Part shown: in pieces, positions 1 to 9,131 of the stretch | Layout: the number at the start of each line of letters is the position of its first letter | Position numbering within the stretch: the first letter of the stretch is position 1 | Assembly: GCA_025358295.1 (NCBI GenBank) | Contig: JANYJY010000019.1 | Location: 1 to 52,269, forward strand | Direction of reading: 5' to 3' | Length of the DNA stretch: 52,269 nt | Source of the DNA: Gammaproteobacteria bacterium | GTDB taxonomy: Bacteria > Pseudomonadota > Gammaproteobacteria > Steroidobacterales > Steroidobacteraceae | The notes under the pieces: model-generated | The model's input: only the letters and a program-made list of their open reading frames with translations | Databases searched by the model: none | What the model was told of the DNA's origin: nothing | Translations under genes and position numbers: made by a program

Positions 1-176
1 CTCGGTTCGTGAATTTCTACTTGGTCCGTTTCTGGTCACCGCGCCGCTCCGGCGTCACCTTGACCACAACCCACAAAGCAGGTTTCTTCGATCCAGGTGG
101 CAGGCACTCTGCACATTGCATCGCAGTACGCACGCGTGACCAGCCGATAGCTTCTTTTGTAGTAGGTATTCTTCAC

Positions 177-491
177 ATGACGAAAATGTATGTTGGCAAT
201 CTCCCGTTCTCCATGGACGAGTCCGCGGTGCGCGCGCTGTTCGAAAAGCATGGCGCCGTTCAGTCGGTTGCGCTGATCAATGATCGCGACACCGGTCGGC
301 CCCGCGGCTTCGGCTTCGTAGAAATGGCAAGCGCAGATGCTGCGCGCGCCATGCAGGCCTTGAATGGCCACGATGTCGACGGGCGAGCGCTGAAGGTGAA
401 TGAGGCTCAGGAGCGCACCGGCGGCGGCGGTGGTGGTGGTGGCGGTGGTGGTGGTGGCGGCGGTGGATCGCGCGGTCCGAAGCGCTGGTAA
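177..491 (+). CDS. RRM-domain RNA-binding protein with polyglycine tail
   Basis: A 104-residue single-RRM protein of the bacterial cold-inducible Rbp type, expected to bind single-stranded RNA in the cytoplasm. RNP2 (MYVGNLPF, about residues 4-11) and RNP1 (RGFGFVEM, about residues 42-49) are both intact. The RRM is followed by 16 consecutive glycines (residues 82-97) and a basic end, SRGPKRW. The frame stays open upstream to base 9, but the ATG at 177 places RNP2 right at the N-terminus as in the family, so it is chosen. The gene stands alone, 236 bases before rimP. The 176 bases upstream hold no promoter I can defend; this class often has a long cold-regulated leader. Confidence 0.85.
   Translation: MTKMYVGNLPFSMDESAVRALFEKHGAVQSVALINDRDTGRPRGFGFVEMASADAARAMQALNGHDVDGRALKVNEAQERTGGGGGGGGGGGGGGGGSRGPKRW
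420..467 (+). repeat. GGN triplet repeat encoding 16 glycines
   Basis: Sixteen consecutive glycine codons, mostly GGT and GGC, inside the RRM gene. Length changes would add or remove whole glycines without shifting the frame. Confidence 0.9.
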
Positions 492-569
492 GCGTTTAGA
501 ATCGAGCGAGAACTGGGGCCGCAGCGATGCGGCCTCAGTCGTTTTGCAGTTTGAATGGCGCGATCAGGG

Positions 570-598
570 TTTACGCCCAAGTCGGCTTTGCCTATAAT
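570..598 (+). promoter_or_regulatory. Sigma-70 promoter of the rimP operon
   Basis: TTTACG (570-575), a 17-base spacer and a perfect TATAAT (593-598). Transcription would start near 605, giving a leader of about 120 bases before rimP. Confidence 0.75.
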
Positions 599-604
599 CG
601 CGCC

Positions 605-704
605 CCTCGGTGGGGGACCTGAGTTTTCTTGGGTCTCGCGCTGAAGATTTGCGGCCCCGACGGGGCTTGCTGTTGAAGAGAGGGGGCCGATGGTCCCCTT
701 TTTT
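605..704 (+). ncRNA. rimP-operon leader, putative transcription attenuator
   Basis: The leader between the promoter and rimP contains a CCCC/GGGG hairpin (603-615), a GCCCC/GGGGC hairpin (about 654-666) and a 7-bp GC-rich stem (682-688 with 692-698, one G-U pair) followed at once by six T (699-704), i.e. an intrinsic terminator before the first gene. The 3' arm GGTCCCC is also perfectly complementary to GGGGACC at 613-619, so an upstream antiterminator pairing is possible. A rimP-leader attenuator family is known in gammaproteobacteria. Membership of that family is inferred from position and layout only. Confidence 0.6.
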
Positions 705-727
705 GTTTTGAAAGCGGGTTTGGCCAA

Positions 728-1186
728 ATGCGTGATGCCTTGATGCGCCTGTTAGAGCCGCCGATCGAGGCTCTGGATTACGAGCTGGTCGATATCGAAT
801 TTGCGCAAGCGGGGCGCGGTGGAGTCCTGCGGATATTCATTGATCGTCGCGCGAAGGATGCCGGCCTGGGTATCACGGTGGACGATTGCGCGACCGTGAG
901 TCACGCGGTGAGCCAGGTGCTCGAGACTCAGGATCCGATCAAGGGGCATTACACGCTGGAAGTTTCTTCGCCGGGGTTCGATCGAATCTTGCGCACGCGC
1001 GCGCACTTCGAGCGATTCGTCGGCGCAAGGATTTTCGTCGAATTGAAGCTGCCCCTCGATGGCAGGCGGCGGTATGTGGGATTGTTGAAATCGATTGCGG
1101 GCGACGCAATTGTGGTGGAAGTGGACGGCAAGTCGTATGAACTGCCGTTCGAGCGAATTCAGAAGGCGAGATTGCGGCCGGAGTGA
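728..1186 (+). CDS. rimP: Ribosome maturation factor RimP
   Basis: RimP (152 residues, usual length about 150) assists late assembly of the 30S subunit. The N-terminal alpha/beta domain (about residues 1-85) and C-terminal SH3-like barrel (about 90-152) are both present; the motif LEVSSPGFDRIL joins them. It is the first gene of rimP-nusA-infB-rbfA-truB-rpsO-pnp, 19 bases before nusA. It is placed behind a leader with an intrinsic terminator, so entry into the whole operon may be attenuated. No tRNA gene precedes it, unlike E. coli, where metY does. Confidence 0.96.
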   Translation: MRDALMRLLEPPIEALDYELVDIEFAQAGRGGVLRIFIDRRAKDAGLGITVDDCATVSHAVSQVLETQDPIKGHYTLEVSSPGFDRILRTRAHFERFVGARIFVELKLPLDGRRRYVGLLKSIAGDAIVVEVDGKSYELPFERIQKARLRPE

Positions 1187-1205
1187 TGAGGAGTCTAAAA
1201 GAACC

Positions 1206-2702
1206 ATGAACAAAGAAATTTTGATGGCTGTCGACGCGGTTTCCAACGAAAAAGGCGTCGACAAGGAAATAATCTTCGACGCACTCGAAGCCGCACTGGC
1301 GTCCGCAACCCGCAAGAAGCACGGCGAGGAGCTGGATGTACGCGTGGCGATCAACCGCAAGACCGGCGGTTACGACACTTTTCGCCGCTGGAAAGTTTTC
1401 GCCGACGAGTCCAACGAGCTCGAAGTACCCGAGCGCGAACTGCGGCTCGACGATGCGCGAGATATAGACAAGGACGTGGAACCGGGCGGTTTTGTCGAGG
1501 AGCCGATGGAATCGGTTCCGTTCGGACGAATCCTCGCCCAGACGGCCAAGCAGGTCATCGTCCAGAAGGTGCGCGAAGCGGAGCGTGCGCAGGTTGTCGA
1601 TGCATACAAGGATCGAGCGGGCACTCTGGTCAGCGGCATCGTCAAGCGTGTCGACCGCAACGGCGTATATGTGGATCTCGGCGCGAATGCCGAAGGCTTC
1701 ATTGCGCGCGAGGAAATGATTCCACGCGAGCCGGTGCGCTCGCAGGACAGAATCAAGGCGTTCTTGAAAGAAGTGCGTACCGAACCGCGCGGGCCACAGC
1801 TGTTTCTGTCGCGCACCGCTCCGGAATTCCTGATCGAGTTGTTCAAGCTCGAAGTGCCCGAAGTGGGCCAAGGGCTGATCAATATTCTGGCGGCAGCCCG
1901 TGATGCCGGGGTGCGCGCCAAGATCGCCGTTCGCAGCAACGACCCGCGCGTAGATCCGGTGGGCGCGTGCGTCGGCATGCGCGGCTCGCGCGTGCAGGCG
2001 GTGTCCAACGAAATTGCCGGCGAGCGGGTCGACATCATCCCGTTCGACGAGAACCACGCGCAGTTCGTCATCAATGCCATGGCCCCGGCGGAAGTGACAT
2101 CCATCGTCGTAGACGAAGATTCACACTCGATGGATATCGCCGTGTCCGAGGACAAACTCTCCCAGGCCATCGGCAGAGGCGGTCAGAACATCCGTCTGGC
2201 CAGCGAGCTGACCGGCTGGGAACTGAATGTCATGAGCGAATCGCAGGCGGAGGCGAAGAGCGAGACAGAATCCCTGGCCTTGCGCGAGACCTTCATGAAA
2301 CAGCTCGATGTCGATGCCGACGTCGCCAGCATTCTGGTTCAGGAGGGCTTCTCGACCATCGAAGAGATCGCCTATGTGCCTGCCAGCGAGTTGAACGGCA
2401 TCGAAGAGTTCGACGAGGAAATTGTCAAAGAGCTGCGCACGCGCGCACGCGATGTGCTGCTGACTCAGGCGATCGCCAGCGAGGAATCGGTGGATGGCGC
2501 AGAGCCGGCCGCCGACCTGGTCGAAATCGCCGGCGAACCGCTGGCCAAGACGCTGGCTCGCAAGGGCGTGCGCACGCGCGATGACTTGGCTGACCTCGCC
2601 GTCGACGAACTGGTCGAGATGGGAAGCGTTGACGAGAAGAAAGCCGCCGAACTGATCATGGATGCCCGCAAGCACTGGTTCGCGGAAGAAGCTAAGGTTT
2701 AG
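1206..2702 (+). CDS. nusA: Transcription elongation/termination factor NusA
   Basis: NusA (498 residues) binds RNA polymerase and nascent RNA and acts in pausing, termination and antitermination. The order seen is N-terminal polymerase-binding domain (about 1-125), S1 domain (about 135-200, [21 protein letters not shown]), two KH domains (about 230-345, including [10 protein letters not shown] and [12 protein letters not shown]) and two C-terminal acidic helix-hairpin-helix repeats (about 360-495), the AR1/AR2 form of gamma- and betaproteobacteria. The frame is open further upstream; the ATG at 1206 follows GGAG at 1191 and gives the family N-terminus MNKEIL. infB starts 8 bases after its stop. 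Confidence 0.97.
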   Translation: MNKEILMAVDAVSNEKGVDKEIIFDALEAALASATRKKHGEELDVRVAINRKTGGYDTFRRWKVFADESNELEVPERELRLDDARDIDKDVEPGGFVEEPMESVPFGRILAQTAKQVIVQKVREAERAQVVDAYKDRAGTLVSGIVKRVDRNGVYVDLGANAEGFIAREEMIPREPVRSQDRIKAFLKEVRTEPRGPQLFLSRTAPEFLIELFKLEVPEVGQGLINILAAARDAGVRAKIAVRSNDPRVDPVGACVGMRGSRVQAVSNEIAGERVDIIPFDENHAQFVINAMAPAEVTSIVVDEDSHSMDIAVSEDKLSQAIGRGGQNIRLASELTGWELNVMSESQAEAKSETESLALRETFMKQLDVDADVASILVQEGFSTIEEIAYVPASELNGIEEFDEEIVKELRTRARDVLLTQAIASEESVDGAEPAADLVEIAGEPLAKTLARKGVRTRDDLADLAVDELVEMGSVDEKKAAELIMDARKHWFAEEAKV

Positions 2703-2710
2703 GAGTAAGT

Positions 2711-5218
2711 ATGGCAGATGTTACCGTCGCCCAATTCGCCGAGGTGCTGAAAGTACCGGTCGATCGACTGCTACAGCAGCTGGATCAGGCCGGGATCAAA
2801 GTCGACAGTGCGGAAGACATGATCAGCGAGGATGCGAAGCATGAGTTGCTGACGCATCTGCGCCGCAGCCACGGCCACGACGACGTTCAAGCCGATGCGG
2901 CGCCGCGCAAGATCACGCTACGGCGCAAGTCGCAGTCGGAACTGAAGCTGGCGAGCCCCCAGGGTCGTGCGCGCACCGTCAACGTCGAAGTCCGCAGCAA
3001 GCGAACTTACGTCAAGCGCGAAGTGCTTGAGGACCAGGCGCGTCATCAGCAGGAAGAAATCGACCGGCTGCGCGAGACCGAAGAACAGGCCAAGGCCGCG
3101 ATCGTGCGGGCGGAGCACGATCGGCTGGAAAAAGAGCGCTTGGACCGCGAACGCGTGGAAGAGGAAAACAAGCGGCGCACCGACGAAGAAGTGCGCAAGC
3201 GCACCGCGGAAGAAGAGTCCCGCCGTGTCGCCGAAGTGCAGGCGCGCGAAGTGGCGGAGCGCGACCGCAAGGCCGCGGCCGCAAAGCCGGGCAAAGCCGT
3301 TCGCGAAGTGGTGGACGACAAGGCCACCCGCTACGGCCGCCAGGAACTGCACATCGTCGGCGATGTCAGTTCGCGGCATAAAAAGAAGAAATCGCGCGAC
3401 GGCCGGCGCCGTTCGATGGGCGGTGATTCCGATTCCAAGCATGGCTTCGAAATGCCGACTGCGCGCGTGGTGCGGGAGGTCGCCATCGGTGAGGCGATGA
3501 CCGTGGGTGAGTTGGCGCAAAAAATGGCTGTCAAAGCCACCGAAGTCATTAAAGTCATGATGAACATGGGCGTCATGGCCACGATCAATCAAATGATCGA
3601 GCAGGACACAGCGGTATTGGTGGTCGAGGAAATGGGCCACACGGCTGTGCTGCGCAAGGAAAATATTATTGAGGACGACCTGCAGGGCATCACCGATTCC
3701 TCGCTCGAGGTATTGCCGCGCCCGCCGGTGGTAACGGTGATGGGACATGTCGATCACGGCAAGACGTCGTTGCTCGACTACATACGCCGCACCAAGGTGG
3801 CGGCGGGTGAGGCGGGCGGCATTACCCAGCACATTGGCGCGTACCACGTGGAAACGGCCAAAGGCATGGTGACCTTCCTGGATACACCCGGCCACGCGGC
3901 GTTTACGTCCATGCGTGCCCGCGGCGCGCAAGTGACCGACATCGTGATTTTGGTCGTGGGCGCGGACGACGGCGTCATGCCGCAAACCATCGAGGCGATC
4001 CAACACGCACAAGCGGCCAAGGTGCCGATCGTCGTGGCGCTCAACAAGATGGACAAGCCGGAAGCCGACGCGGAAAAGGTCAAGCAGGAACTGACGAAGT
4101 ACGGCGTCATTCCGGAAGAATGGGGCGGAGAGAATATTTTTGTGCAGGTGTCCGCCCGTACCGGGCAGGGCGTGGACCAGTTGCTCGACAGCATTTTGCT
4201 GCAGGCCGAAGTGCTGGAATTGAAGGCGCCGACCACGGGGCTTGCGGCGGGCTATGTGATCGAGTCGAGTCTCGAGAAGGGCCGTGGCGCGGTCGCGACC
4301 GTGCTCGTGCTGCGCGGCACTCTCAAGCTGCGTGATCCGCTGTTGATCGGGCAGGAGTTCGGCACGGTGCGTGCGCTGTTCAATGAAGCGGGCCAGCCGG
4401 TCGAATCGGCCGGACCCTCGATTCCAGTAGTGGTGCTGGGTCTGTCCGGCGCGCCGAATGCCGGTGATGAATTGCTGGTGGTCGAGAGCGAGCGCAAGGC
4501 ACGCGACGTCGCCATGCATCGTCAATCCAAGTCGCGCGACGTCAAGCTGGCGCAGAAGAGCGCGAACATGCAGGACGTGTTCTCCACCATGGGCGAGACC
4601 AAAGCCAATCTGGTGCAGATCCTGCTGAAGGCTGATGTGCAAGGCAGCGCCGAGGCGCTGCGCGACGCACTGAACGCCTTGTCGACCGGCGAGGTTGCCG
4701 TGAACATTGTGTCCTCCGGCGTCGGTGGCTTGACGGAATCCGACGTCACTCTGGCTGCCGCCTCCAAGGCGCGCATCATCGCGTTCAACGTGCGCGGCGA
4801 TGCCGCGGCTCGCACCGCGATCAAGGATCACGGAGTCGATGTCCGCTACTACAGCATCATTTATGAAGCCATCGATGACATCAGAGCAGTACTCACGGGG
4901 ATGCTGGCACCCGAGGTCAAGGAAACCATCGTTGGACTGGCGGCGGTGCGCAGTGTGTTCCGCTCCAGCAAGTTCGGCACGGTTGCCGGCTGCATGGTGA
5001 TCGACGGTTATGTGCGGCGCAATTTCCCGATTCGCGTGCTGCGTAACAACGTGGTCATTTTCGAGGGCGCACTGGAATCCTTGAAGCGGTTCAAGGACGA
5101 TGTCAACGAGGTCCGTGCAGGTACGGAATGCGGCATCGGCGTCAAGAATTACAGTGACGTGCAGGAAGGCGATCAGATCGAGTGCTACTCGCGAGTGGAA
5201 GTGGCGCGCACTCTTTAG
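2711..5218 (+). CDS. infB: Translation initiation factor IF-2
   Basis: IF-2 (835 residues) is the GTPase that brings initiator tRNA to the 30S subunit and promotes subunit joining. There is an IF2-N domain at about 1-50, a long charged region rich in Glu/Arg/Lys (about 90-210), a second IF2-N domain (about 255-310) and the G domain with G1 GHVDHGKT at 345-352, then DTPGH and NKMD. Domains II, C1 and C2 follow. It starts with ATG after AGGAG at 2701. The length is a little below the E. coli protein, the difference being in the variable N-terminal linker. Confidence 0.98.
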   Translation: MADVTVAQFAEVLKVPVDRLLQQLDQAGIKVDSAEDMISEDAKHELLTHLRRSHGHDDVQADAAPRKITLRRKSQSELKLASPQGRARTVNVEVRSKRTYVKREVLEDQARHQQEEIDRLRETEEQAKAAIVRAEHDRLEKERLDRERVEEENKRRTDEEVRKRTAEEESRRVAEVQAREVAERDRKAAAAKPGKAVREVVDDKATRYGRQELHIVGDVSSRHKKKKSRDGRRRSMGGDSDSKHGFEMPTARVVREVAIGEAMTVGELAQKMAVKATEVIKVMMNMGVMATINQMIEQDTAVLVVEEMGHTAVLRKENIIEDDLQGITDSSLEVLPRPPVVTVMGHVDHGKTSLLDYIRRTKVAAGEAGGITQHIGAYHVETAKGMVTFLDTPGHAAFTSMRARGAQVTDIVILVVGADDGVMPQTIEAIQHAQAAKVPIVVALNKMDKPEADAEKVKQELTKYGVIPEEWGGENIFVQVSARTGQGVDQLLDSILLQAEVLELKAPTTGLAAGYVIESSLEKGRGAVATVLVLRGTLKLRDPLLIGQEFGTVRALFNEAGQPVESAGPSIPVVVLGLSGAPNAGDELLVVESERKARDVAMHRQSKSRDVKLAQKSANMQDVFSTMGETKANLVQILLKADVQGSAEALRDALNALSTGEVAVNIVSSGVGGLTESDVTLAAASKARIIAFNVRGDAAARTAIKDHGVDVRYYSIIYEAIDDIRAVLTGMLAPEVKETIVGLAAVRSVFRSSKFGTVAGCMVIDGYVRRNFPIRVLRNNVVIFEGALESLKRFKDDVNEVRAGTECGIGVKNYSDVQEGDQIECYSRVEVARTL

Positions 5219-5237
5219 GCGCGCCGCGCCCTAAGGT

Positions 5238-5696
5238 ATGGCAAACAAGGTCAATCCGCGGGTACGACGGCTGGGCGAACAGATCCAGCGCGAGCTGGGG
5301 GAGTTGCTGCGGCGCGGCGTCAAGGACGAGCGCATCGGCAACGTGACCGTTACGGCGGTCAGTGTCACCGGTGATTTGCGCACCGCACGCGTTTACTACC
5401 TGGTTTTCGGCAAGGATGGCCCGGACCCGAAAGTTCAACGGGGTCTGGAGAGTGCTGCCGGTTTTTTGCGCAATGCACTATCGAAGTCCTTGATGATTCG
5501 CTACACGCCCACCTTGAGCTTCGAACTCGACACCTCGATCGAACAAGGTGTGCGCCTGACGCAGCTGATCGACTCCATCCACAAGCCGCCGAAGCAGGCG
5601 CCAGCTAGCGACACCGCGGCGACCGACGACGACGGTCATGTGGTCGATGAAGGTGACTATATCGACCCCGATCGGCGAGATCCCGATGCCGGATGA
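5238..5696 (+). CDS. rbfA: 30S ribosome-binding factor RbfA
   Basis: RbfA (152 residues) is a KH-like cold-adaptation factor for 16S rRNA 5'-end maturation. The core is about residues 5-115 (RRLGEQIQRELGELL, FLRNALSK, TPTLSFELD). The last 35 residues are an acidic Asp-rich tail, which is variable in the family. It lies 19 bases after infB, and its last 11 bases overlap the chosen start of truB, so the two are probably translationally coupled. Confidence 0.95.
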   Translation: MANKVNPRVRRLGEQIQRELGELLRRGVKDERIGNVTVTAVSVTGDLRTARVYYLVFGKDGPDPKVQRGLESAAGFLRNALSKSLMIRYTPTLSFELDTSIEQGVRLTQLIDSIHKPPKQAPASDTAATDDDGHVVDEGDYIDPDRRDPDAG

Positions 5697-6600
5697 TATC
5701 GACGGCATTTTGTTGCTCGACAAGCCGTTGGGTGTGAGTTCTGCGGGCGCAGTTGCCCGGGTCAAGCATCTATTCAACGCCCGCAAGGCGGGGCATACCG
5801 GATCCCTAGATCCGCTGGCATCGGGAATGCTGCCCATCTGTTTCGGCGAAGCCACCAAGTTCGGCGCGCAACTCCTGGATGCCGACAAGACTTACCGGGT
5901 GACGGCGCGGCTCGGTGAGCGCACTGGCAGCGGCGATCGTGAATCCGAGGTGATCGAGAGGCGCGAATTGCCGCCGTATTCGCGGCAGCAGCTCACCGAG
6001 GCATTGAGTGACTTTCCGCGCGAATATGCCCAGGTGCCACCCATGCACTCGGCGATTAAGCAGGGCGGCAAACCCTTGTATGAATACGCGCGTGCAGGGA
6101 TCACGCGCGAGCGGTTGGCGCGCACAGTGACCATTCATCACATGCGCCTGCTCGATTGGCAGGCGCCCGATTTGACATTCGACGTGTCCTGCTCGAAGGG
6201 CACCTATATTCGTGTGCTGGCCGAGGATTTGGCGGCGCAAATCGGCACGCTTGCCCATTTGGCGGCGTTGCGCAGGCTCGCAGTAGCGCCCTTTGACGAC
6301 AGGCCGCAATGGTCCTTGGAGGCACTGGACTCCTTGAGCCCGGCACAGCGACGGGATGTATTGCTGCCGGTGGATGCCGCGCTGACCGCTTGTCGGCGGC
6401 TGGACCTGTTTGCGGGCGGCGTGAGCGCCTTCCGGCAGGGACAGACGGTGGCAATCCCCCCGGACTTGTCCGAAATGGCGCCGGGTACTGTGCGTATCTA
6501 CGCAGCTGGGCTAGGATTTCTGGGTTTGGGCCAGATGGAGGCTACCGGTCACCTGGTTCCACTGCGCCTAATTGCGAATAAGGCACCAATCCCTGCTTGA
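5686..6600 (+). CDS. truB: tRNA pseudouridine-55 synthase TruB
   Basis: TruB (304 residues) makes pseudouridine 55 in the T-loop of tRNAs. The catalytic motif GSLDPLASGML has the nucleophilic Asp at residue 42, and the KPLG motif at residues 13-16 is the usual N-terminal signature. A PUA-like C-terminal domain follows (about 250-304). The frame is open to 5638, but the ATG at 5686 puts the family start MPDDIDGILLLDKP in place and overlaps rbfA by 11 bases. Its TGA overlaps the -35 element of the rpsO promoter. Confidence 0.95.
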   Translation: MPDDIDGILLLDKPLGVSSAGAVARVKHLFNARKAGHTGSLDPLASGMLPICFGEATKFGAQLLDADKTYRVTARLGERTGSGDRESEVIERRELPPYSRQQLTEALSDFPREYAQVPPMHSAIKQGGKPLYEYARAGITRERLARTVTIHHMRLLDWQAPDLTFDVSCSKGTYIRVLAEDLAAQIGTLAHLAALRRLAVAPFDDRPQWSLEALDSLSPAQRRDVLLPVDAALTACRRLDLFAGGVSAFRQGQTVAIPPDLSEMAPGTVRIYAAGLGFLGLGQMEATGHLVPLRLIANKAPIPA

Positions 6601-6625
6601 GGGCAAGTGCCGCGACGCGTACAAT
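6597..6625 (+). promoter_or_regulatory. Internal rpsO promoter
   Basis: TTGAGG (6597-6602), a 17-base spacer and TACAAT (6620-6625). The -35 element overlaps the truB stop codon. A separate rpsO promoter in this gap is standard in enterobacteria. Confidence 0.75.
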
Positions 6626-6673
6626 GCGCGCCTTCTTAAAAGGTCATAAGTTATTGATTGAGGTTTGATTTCA

Positions 6674-6943
6674 ATGCCACTTACTCGAGAAGAAAAGTCG
6701 GGCGTCGTCGGTAAATTCCAGCGCAGCGCGCAGGACACCGGTTCACCCGAAGTTCAAATTGCCTTGTTGTCCGAGCGCATTAACGGCTTGAGCCAGCATT
6801 TCACCACGCACAAAGCCGACCATGCGTCGCGTCGCGGGCTGCTCAAGATGGTCAACCAGCGCCGCAAGCTGCTCGATTATCTGAAGGGCAGAACTCCGGA
6901 CAAGTACACGCAATTGGTCGAACGCTTAGGGTTACGCCGCTAA
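6674..6943 (+). CDS. rpsO: 30S ribosomal protein S15
   Basis: S15 (89 residues, the standard length) is a primary 16S rRNA binder in the platform of the 30S subunit. The sequence is highly canonical ([22 protein letters not shown]-type helix, [18 protein letters not shown]). The ATG at 6674 is preferred over an upstream in-frame ATT-ATG stretch because the family begins MPLT/MSLS; a TTGAGG ribosome site lies near 6657. It has its own promoter and is followed by a strong hairpin before pnp. In E. coli S15 represses its own translation through its leader; I did not identify the pseudoknot here. Confidence 0.97.
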   Translation: MPLTREEKSGVVGKFQRSAQDTGSPEVQIALLSERINGLSQHFTTHKADHASRRGLLKMVNQRRKLLDYLKGRTPDKYTQLVERLGLRR

Positions 6944-6953
6944 GTGCGCCGCT

Positions 6954-6984
6954 GCAGACCGCATGCTCGGAGGCATGCGTCTGC
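6954..6984 (+). promoter_or_regulatory. rpsO-pnp intercistronic hairpin
   Basis: A 12-bp near-perfect stem (6954-6966 with 6973-6984, one bulged C, six-base loop) lies between the S15 stop and the pnp start. No T-run follows, so it is not a classic terminator. In E. coli this gap carries the pnp leader stem cut by RNase III and used for PNPase autoregulation. The same role here is inferred from position. Confidence 0.6.
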
Positions 6985-7019
6985 GTCTATACATTGTCGA
7001 TTACGCAAAGGGGCTCTAA

Positions 7020-9107
7020 GTGGGCGCTATCAAAAAAAGCTTTAAGTATGGTGATCACACCGTAACGATTGAGACGGGCGAACTTGCGCGTCAGGCCGAC
7101 GGCGCGGTGCTCGTCACCATGAGCGACACGGTGGTGCTCGTGACGGCGGTGGGCCTGAAGAAGGCCACACCCGGACGTGATTTTTTCCCCCTCACGGTGA
7201 ACTACCAGGAAAAGACCTACGCAGCAGGGCGCATCCCCGGCGGCTTTTTCAAGCGTGAAGGCCGCCCGACGGAAAAAGAGACCCTCACGTCGCGCCTCAT
7301 CGACCGGCCGATACGGCCGCTGTTCCCCGAAGGCTTCATCAACGATGTGCAGGTCGTGGCATCGGTGATTTCTGTTAATGCCGAAGTCGATCCCGATATC
7401 GCCTCTCTGCTCGGCGCCTCCGCGGCACTGGCGATTTCCGGCATGCCCTTCCTGGGCCCCATCGGCGCTGCGCGCGTGGGCTACATCGACGGCAAGTATG
7501 TATTGAATCCGACGACGACCCAGTTGGCGACCTCGAAGCTCGACCTCGTCGTCGCGGGCACGCAAGAAGGCGTGTTGATGGTGGAATCGGAAGCCGACGG
7601 CCTCAACGAAGAAGTGATGTTGGGCGCGGTGACTTTCGGTCACGACCAGATGCAAGTCGCCATTAAAGTGATCAATGAGCTCGCCGCCGAAGCCGGCAAG
7701 CCGAAGTGGGCGTGGGTTGCCCCGGAAACGAACAAGGAACTGCAGGGTGCGGTTCTTGCGAAGGCGGAGCCGAATTTGAGCTCTGCCTACACCATCACGG
7801 AAAAGACCCAGCGCTACGCCAAGATCAAAGAGATCAAGGCCGCCGTCGTCGAGGCTCTGGCCAAGGGCGATGCCGCGAAATTCACCGCAGAACAGGTCGG
7901 CGCTGAATTCTCAAACCTGGAATACAATCTGGTGCGCGCGAAGATTCTCTCGGGTCAGCCGCGCATCGATGGGCGCGACACCAAGACGGTTCGCGGCATC
8001 AATATCCGCACCGGCGTGCTGGCGCGCACCCACGGCTCTGCCTTGTTCACCCGCGGCGAGACCCAGGCTTTGGTGGTCACGACCTTGGGAACGGGACGCG
8101 ACGCGCAGGTCATCGACGGCCTGACGGGCGAACGCAAAGAGCCGTTCATGCTGCACTACAATTTTCCTCCGTTCAGCGTCGGCGAGACCGGCATGATGGG
8201 TTCGCCGAAGCGCCGCGAAATTGGCCACGGCAACCTCGCGAAGCGCGGCGTCAAAGCCGTGATGCCGGGCGTGGAGAAGTTCCCGTATGTCATCCGTGTG
8301 GTGTCGGAAATTCTTGAATCGAACGGATCGAGTTCCATGGCGTCGGTCTGCGGCACCAGTCTCGCATTGATGGATGCCGGCGTGCCGATCAAGGCTCCGG
8401 TGGCCGGCGTGGCCATGGGTCTGGTCAAGGAAGGGGCGAAATTCCAAGTGCTGACGGACATCCTCGGCGACGAGGATCATCTCGGCGACATGGATTTCAA
8501 GGTGGCGGGCACGAAGGATGGCATCACCGCGCTGCAGATGGACATCAAGATCACGAGCATCACCAGCGAGATCATGAAGGTGGCTCTGGACCAGGCTCGC
8601 GACGGCCGCCTGCACATCCTGGCCGAAATGAACAAAGTGCTCTCCAAACCGCGCGAGACCATGTCGGAGTGGGCGCCCACCATCATCACCTTGAAGATCG
8701 ATCCGGAGAAGATCCGCGACGTGATCGGCAAGGGCGGCGCCGTCATTCGGCAGATCACCGAAGAAACCGGCACGTCGATCGATATCGAAAATGACGGCAC
8801 GGTGAAGATCGCGTCCGTTCAGGGTGCCGCGGGCCGCGAAGCCCAGCGCCGCATCGAATTGATCACCGCCGACGTCGAAGTGGGCCGGGTCTATGAAGGC
8901 AAGGTTGCACGATTGATGGATTTCGGCGCATTCGTAACGATTTTGCCGGGGCGCGACGGCTTGGTGCACATTTCGCAGATCTCGGAAGAGCGTGTGGAGC
9001 GCGTCGGGGACAAGTTGAAGGAAGGCGATGTGGTCCGCGTGAAGGTTCTCGAGGTGGACAGACAGGGGCGCGTGCGTCTATCCATGCGCAATGTCGACGC
9101 TGCCTAG
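7020..9107 (+). CDS. pnp: Polyribonucleotide nucleotidyltransferase (PNPase)
   Basis: PNPase (695 residues) is the phosphorolytic 3'-5' exoribonuclease of mRNA decay and a core part of the degradosome. Two RNase PH domains flank an all-alpha linker (first about 10-145, second about 310-540), followed by a KH domain (about 555-615, [14 protein letters not shown]) and an S1 domain (about 620-690, [18 protein letters not shown]). Translation starts at GTG (7020) behind AAAGGGG. The S1 domain is close to the stop, without the extra tail seen in some species. The gene is behind the rpsO-pnp hairpin and probably autoregulated. Confidence 0.97.
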   Translation: MGAIKKSFKYGDHTVTIETGELARQADGAVLVTMSDTVVLVTAVGLKKATPGRDFFPLTVNYQEKTYAAGRIPGGFFKREGRPTEKETLTSRLIDRPIRPLFPEGFINDVQVVASVISVNAEVDPDIASLLGASAALAISGMPFLGPIGAARVGYIDGKYVLNPTTTQLATSKLDLVVAGTQEGVLMVESEADGLNEEVMLGAVTFGHDQMQVAIKVINELAAEAGKPKWAWVAPETNKELQGAVLAKAEPNLSSAYTITEKTQRYAKIKEIKAAVVEALAKGDAAKFTAEQVGAEFSNLEYNLVRAKILSGQPRIDGRDTKTVRGINIRTGVLARTHGSALFTRGETQALVVTTLGTGRDAQVIDGLTGERKEPFMLHYNFPPFSVGETGMMGSPKRREIGHGNLAKRGVKAVMPGVEKFPYVIRVVSEILESNGSSSMASVCGTSLALMDAGVPIKAPVAGVAMGLVKEGAKFQVLTDILGDEDHLGDMDFKVAGTKDGITALQMDIKITSITSEIMKVALDQARDGRLHILAEMNKVLSKPRETMSEWAPTIITLKIDPEKIRDVIGKGGAVIRQITEETGTSIDIENDGTVKIASVQGAAGREAQRRIELITADVEVGRVYEGKVARLMDFGAFVTILPGRDGLVHISQISEERVERVGDKLKEGDVVRVKVLEVDRQGRVRLSMRNVDAA

Positions 9108-9131
9108 CGCGGAAAGACGGTAAGCACTCAT

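Noticed and set aside
599-727. tRNA gene upstream of rimP, as metY in E. coli
   Set aside because: No cloverleaf and no T-loop GTTCRA motif; the segment folds as hairpins ending in a T-run instead.
2918-4831. Very long open frame on the minus strand opposite infB
   Set aside because: It is a by-product of GC-rich codon usage in infB; no recognisable protein motif and no ribosome site.
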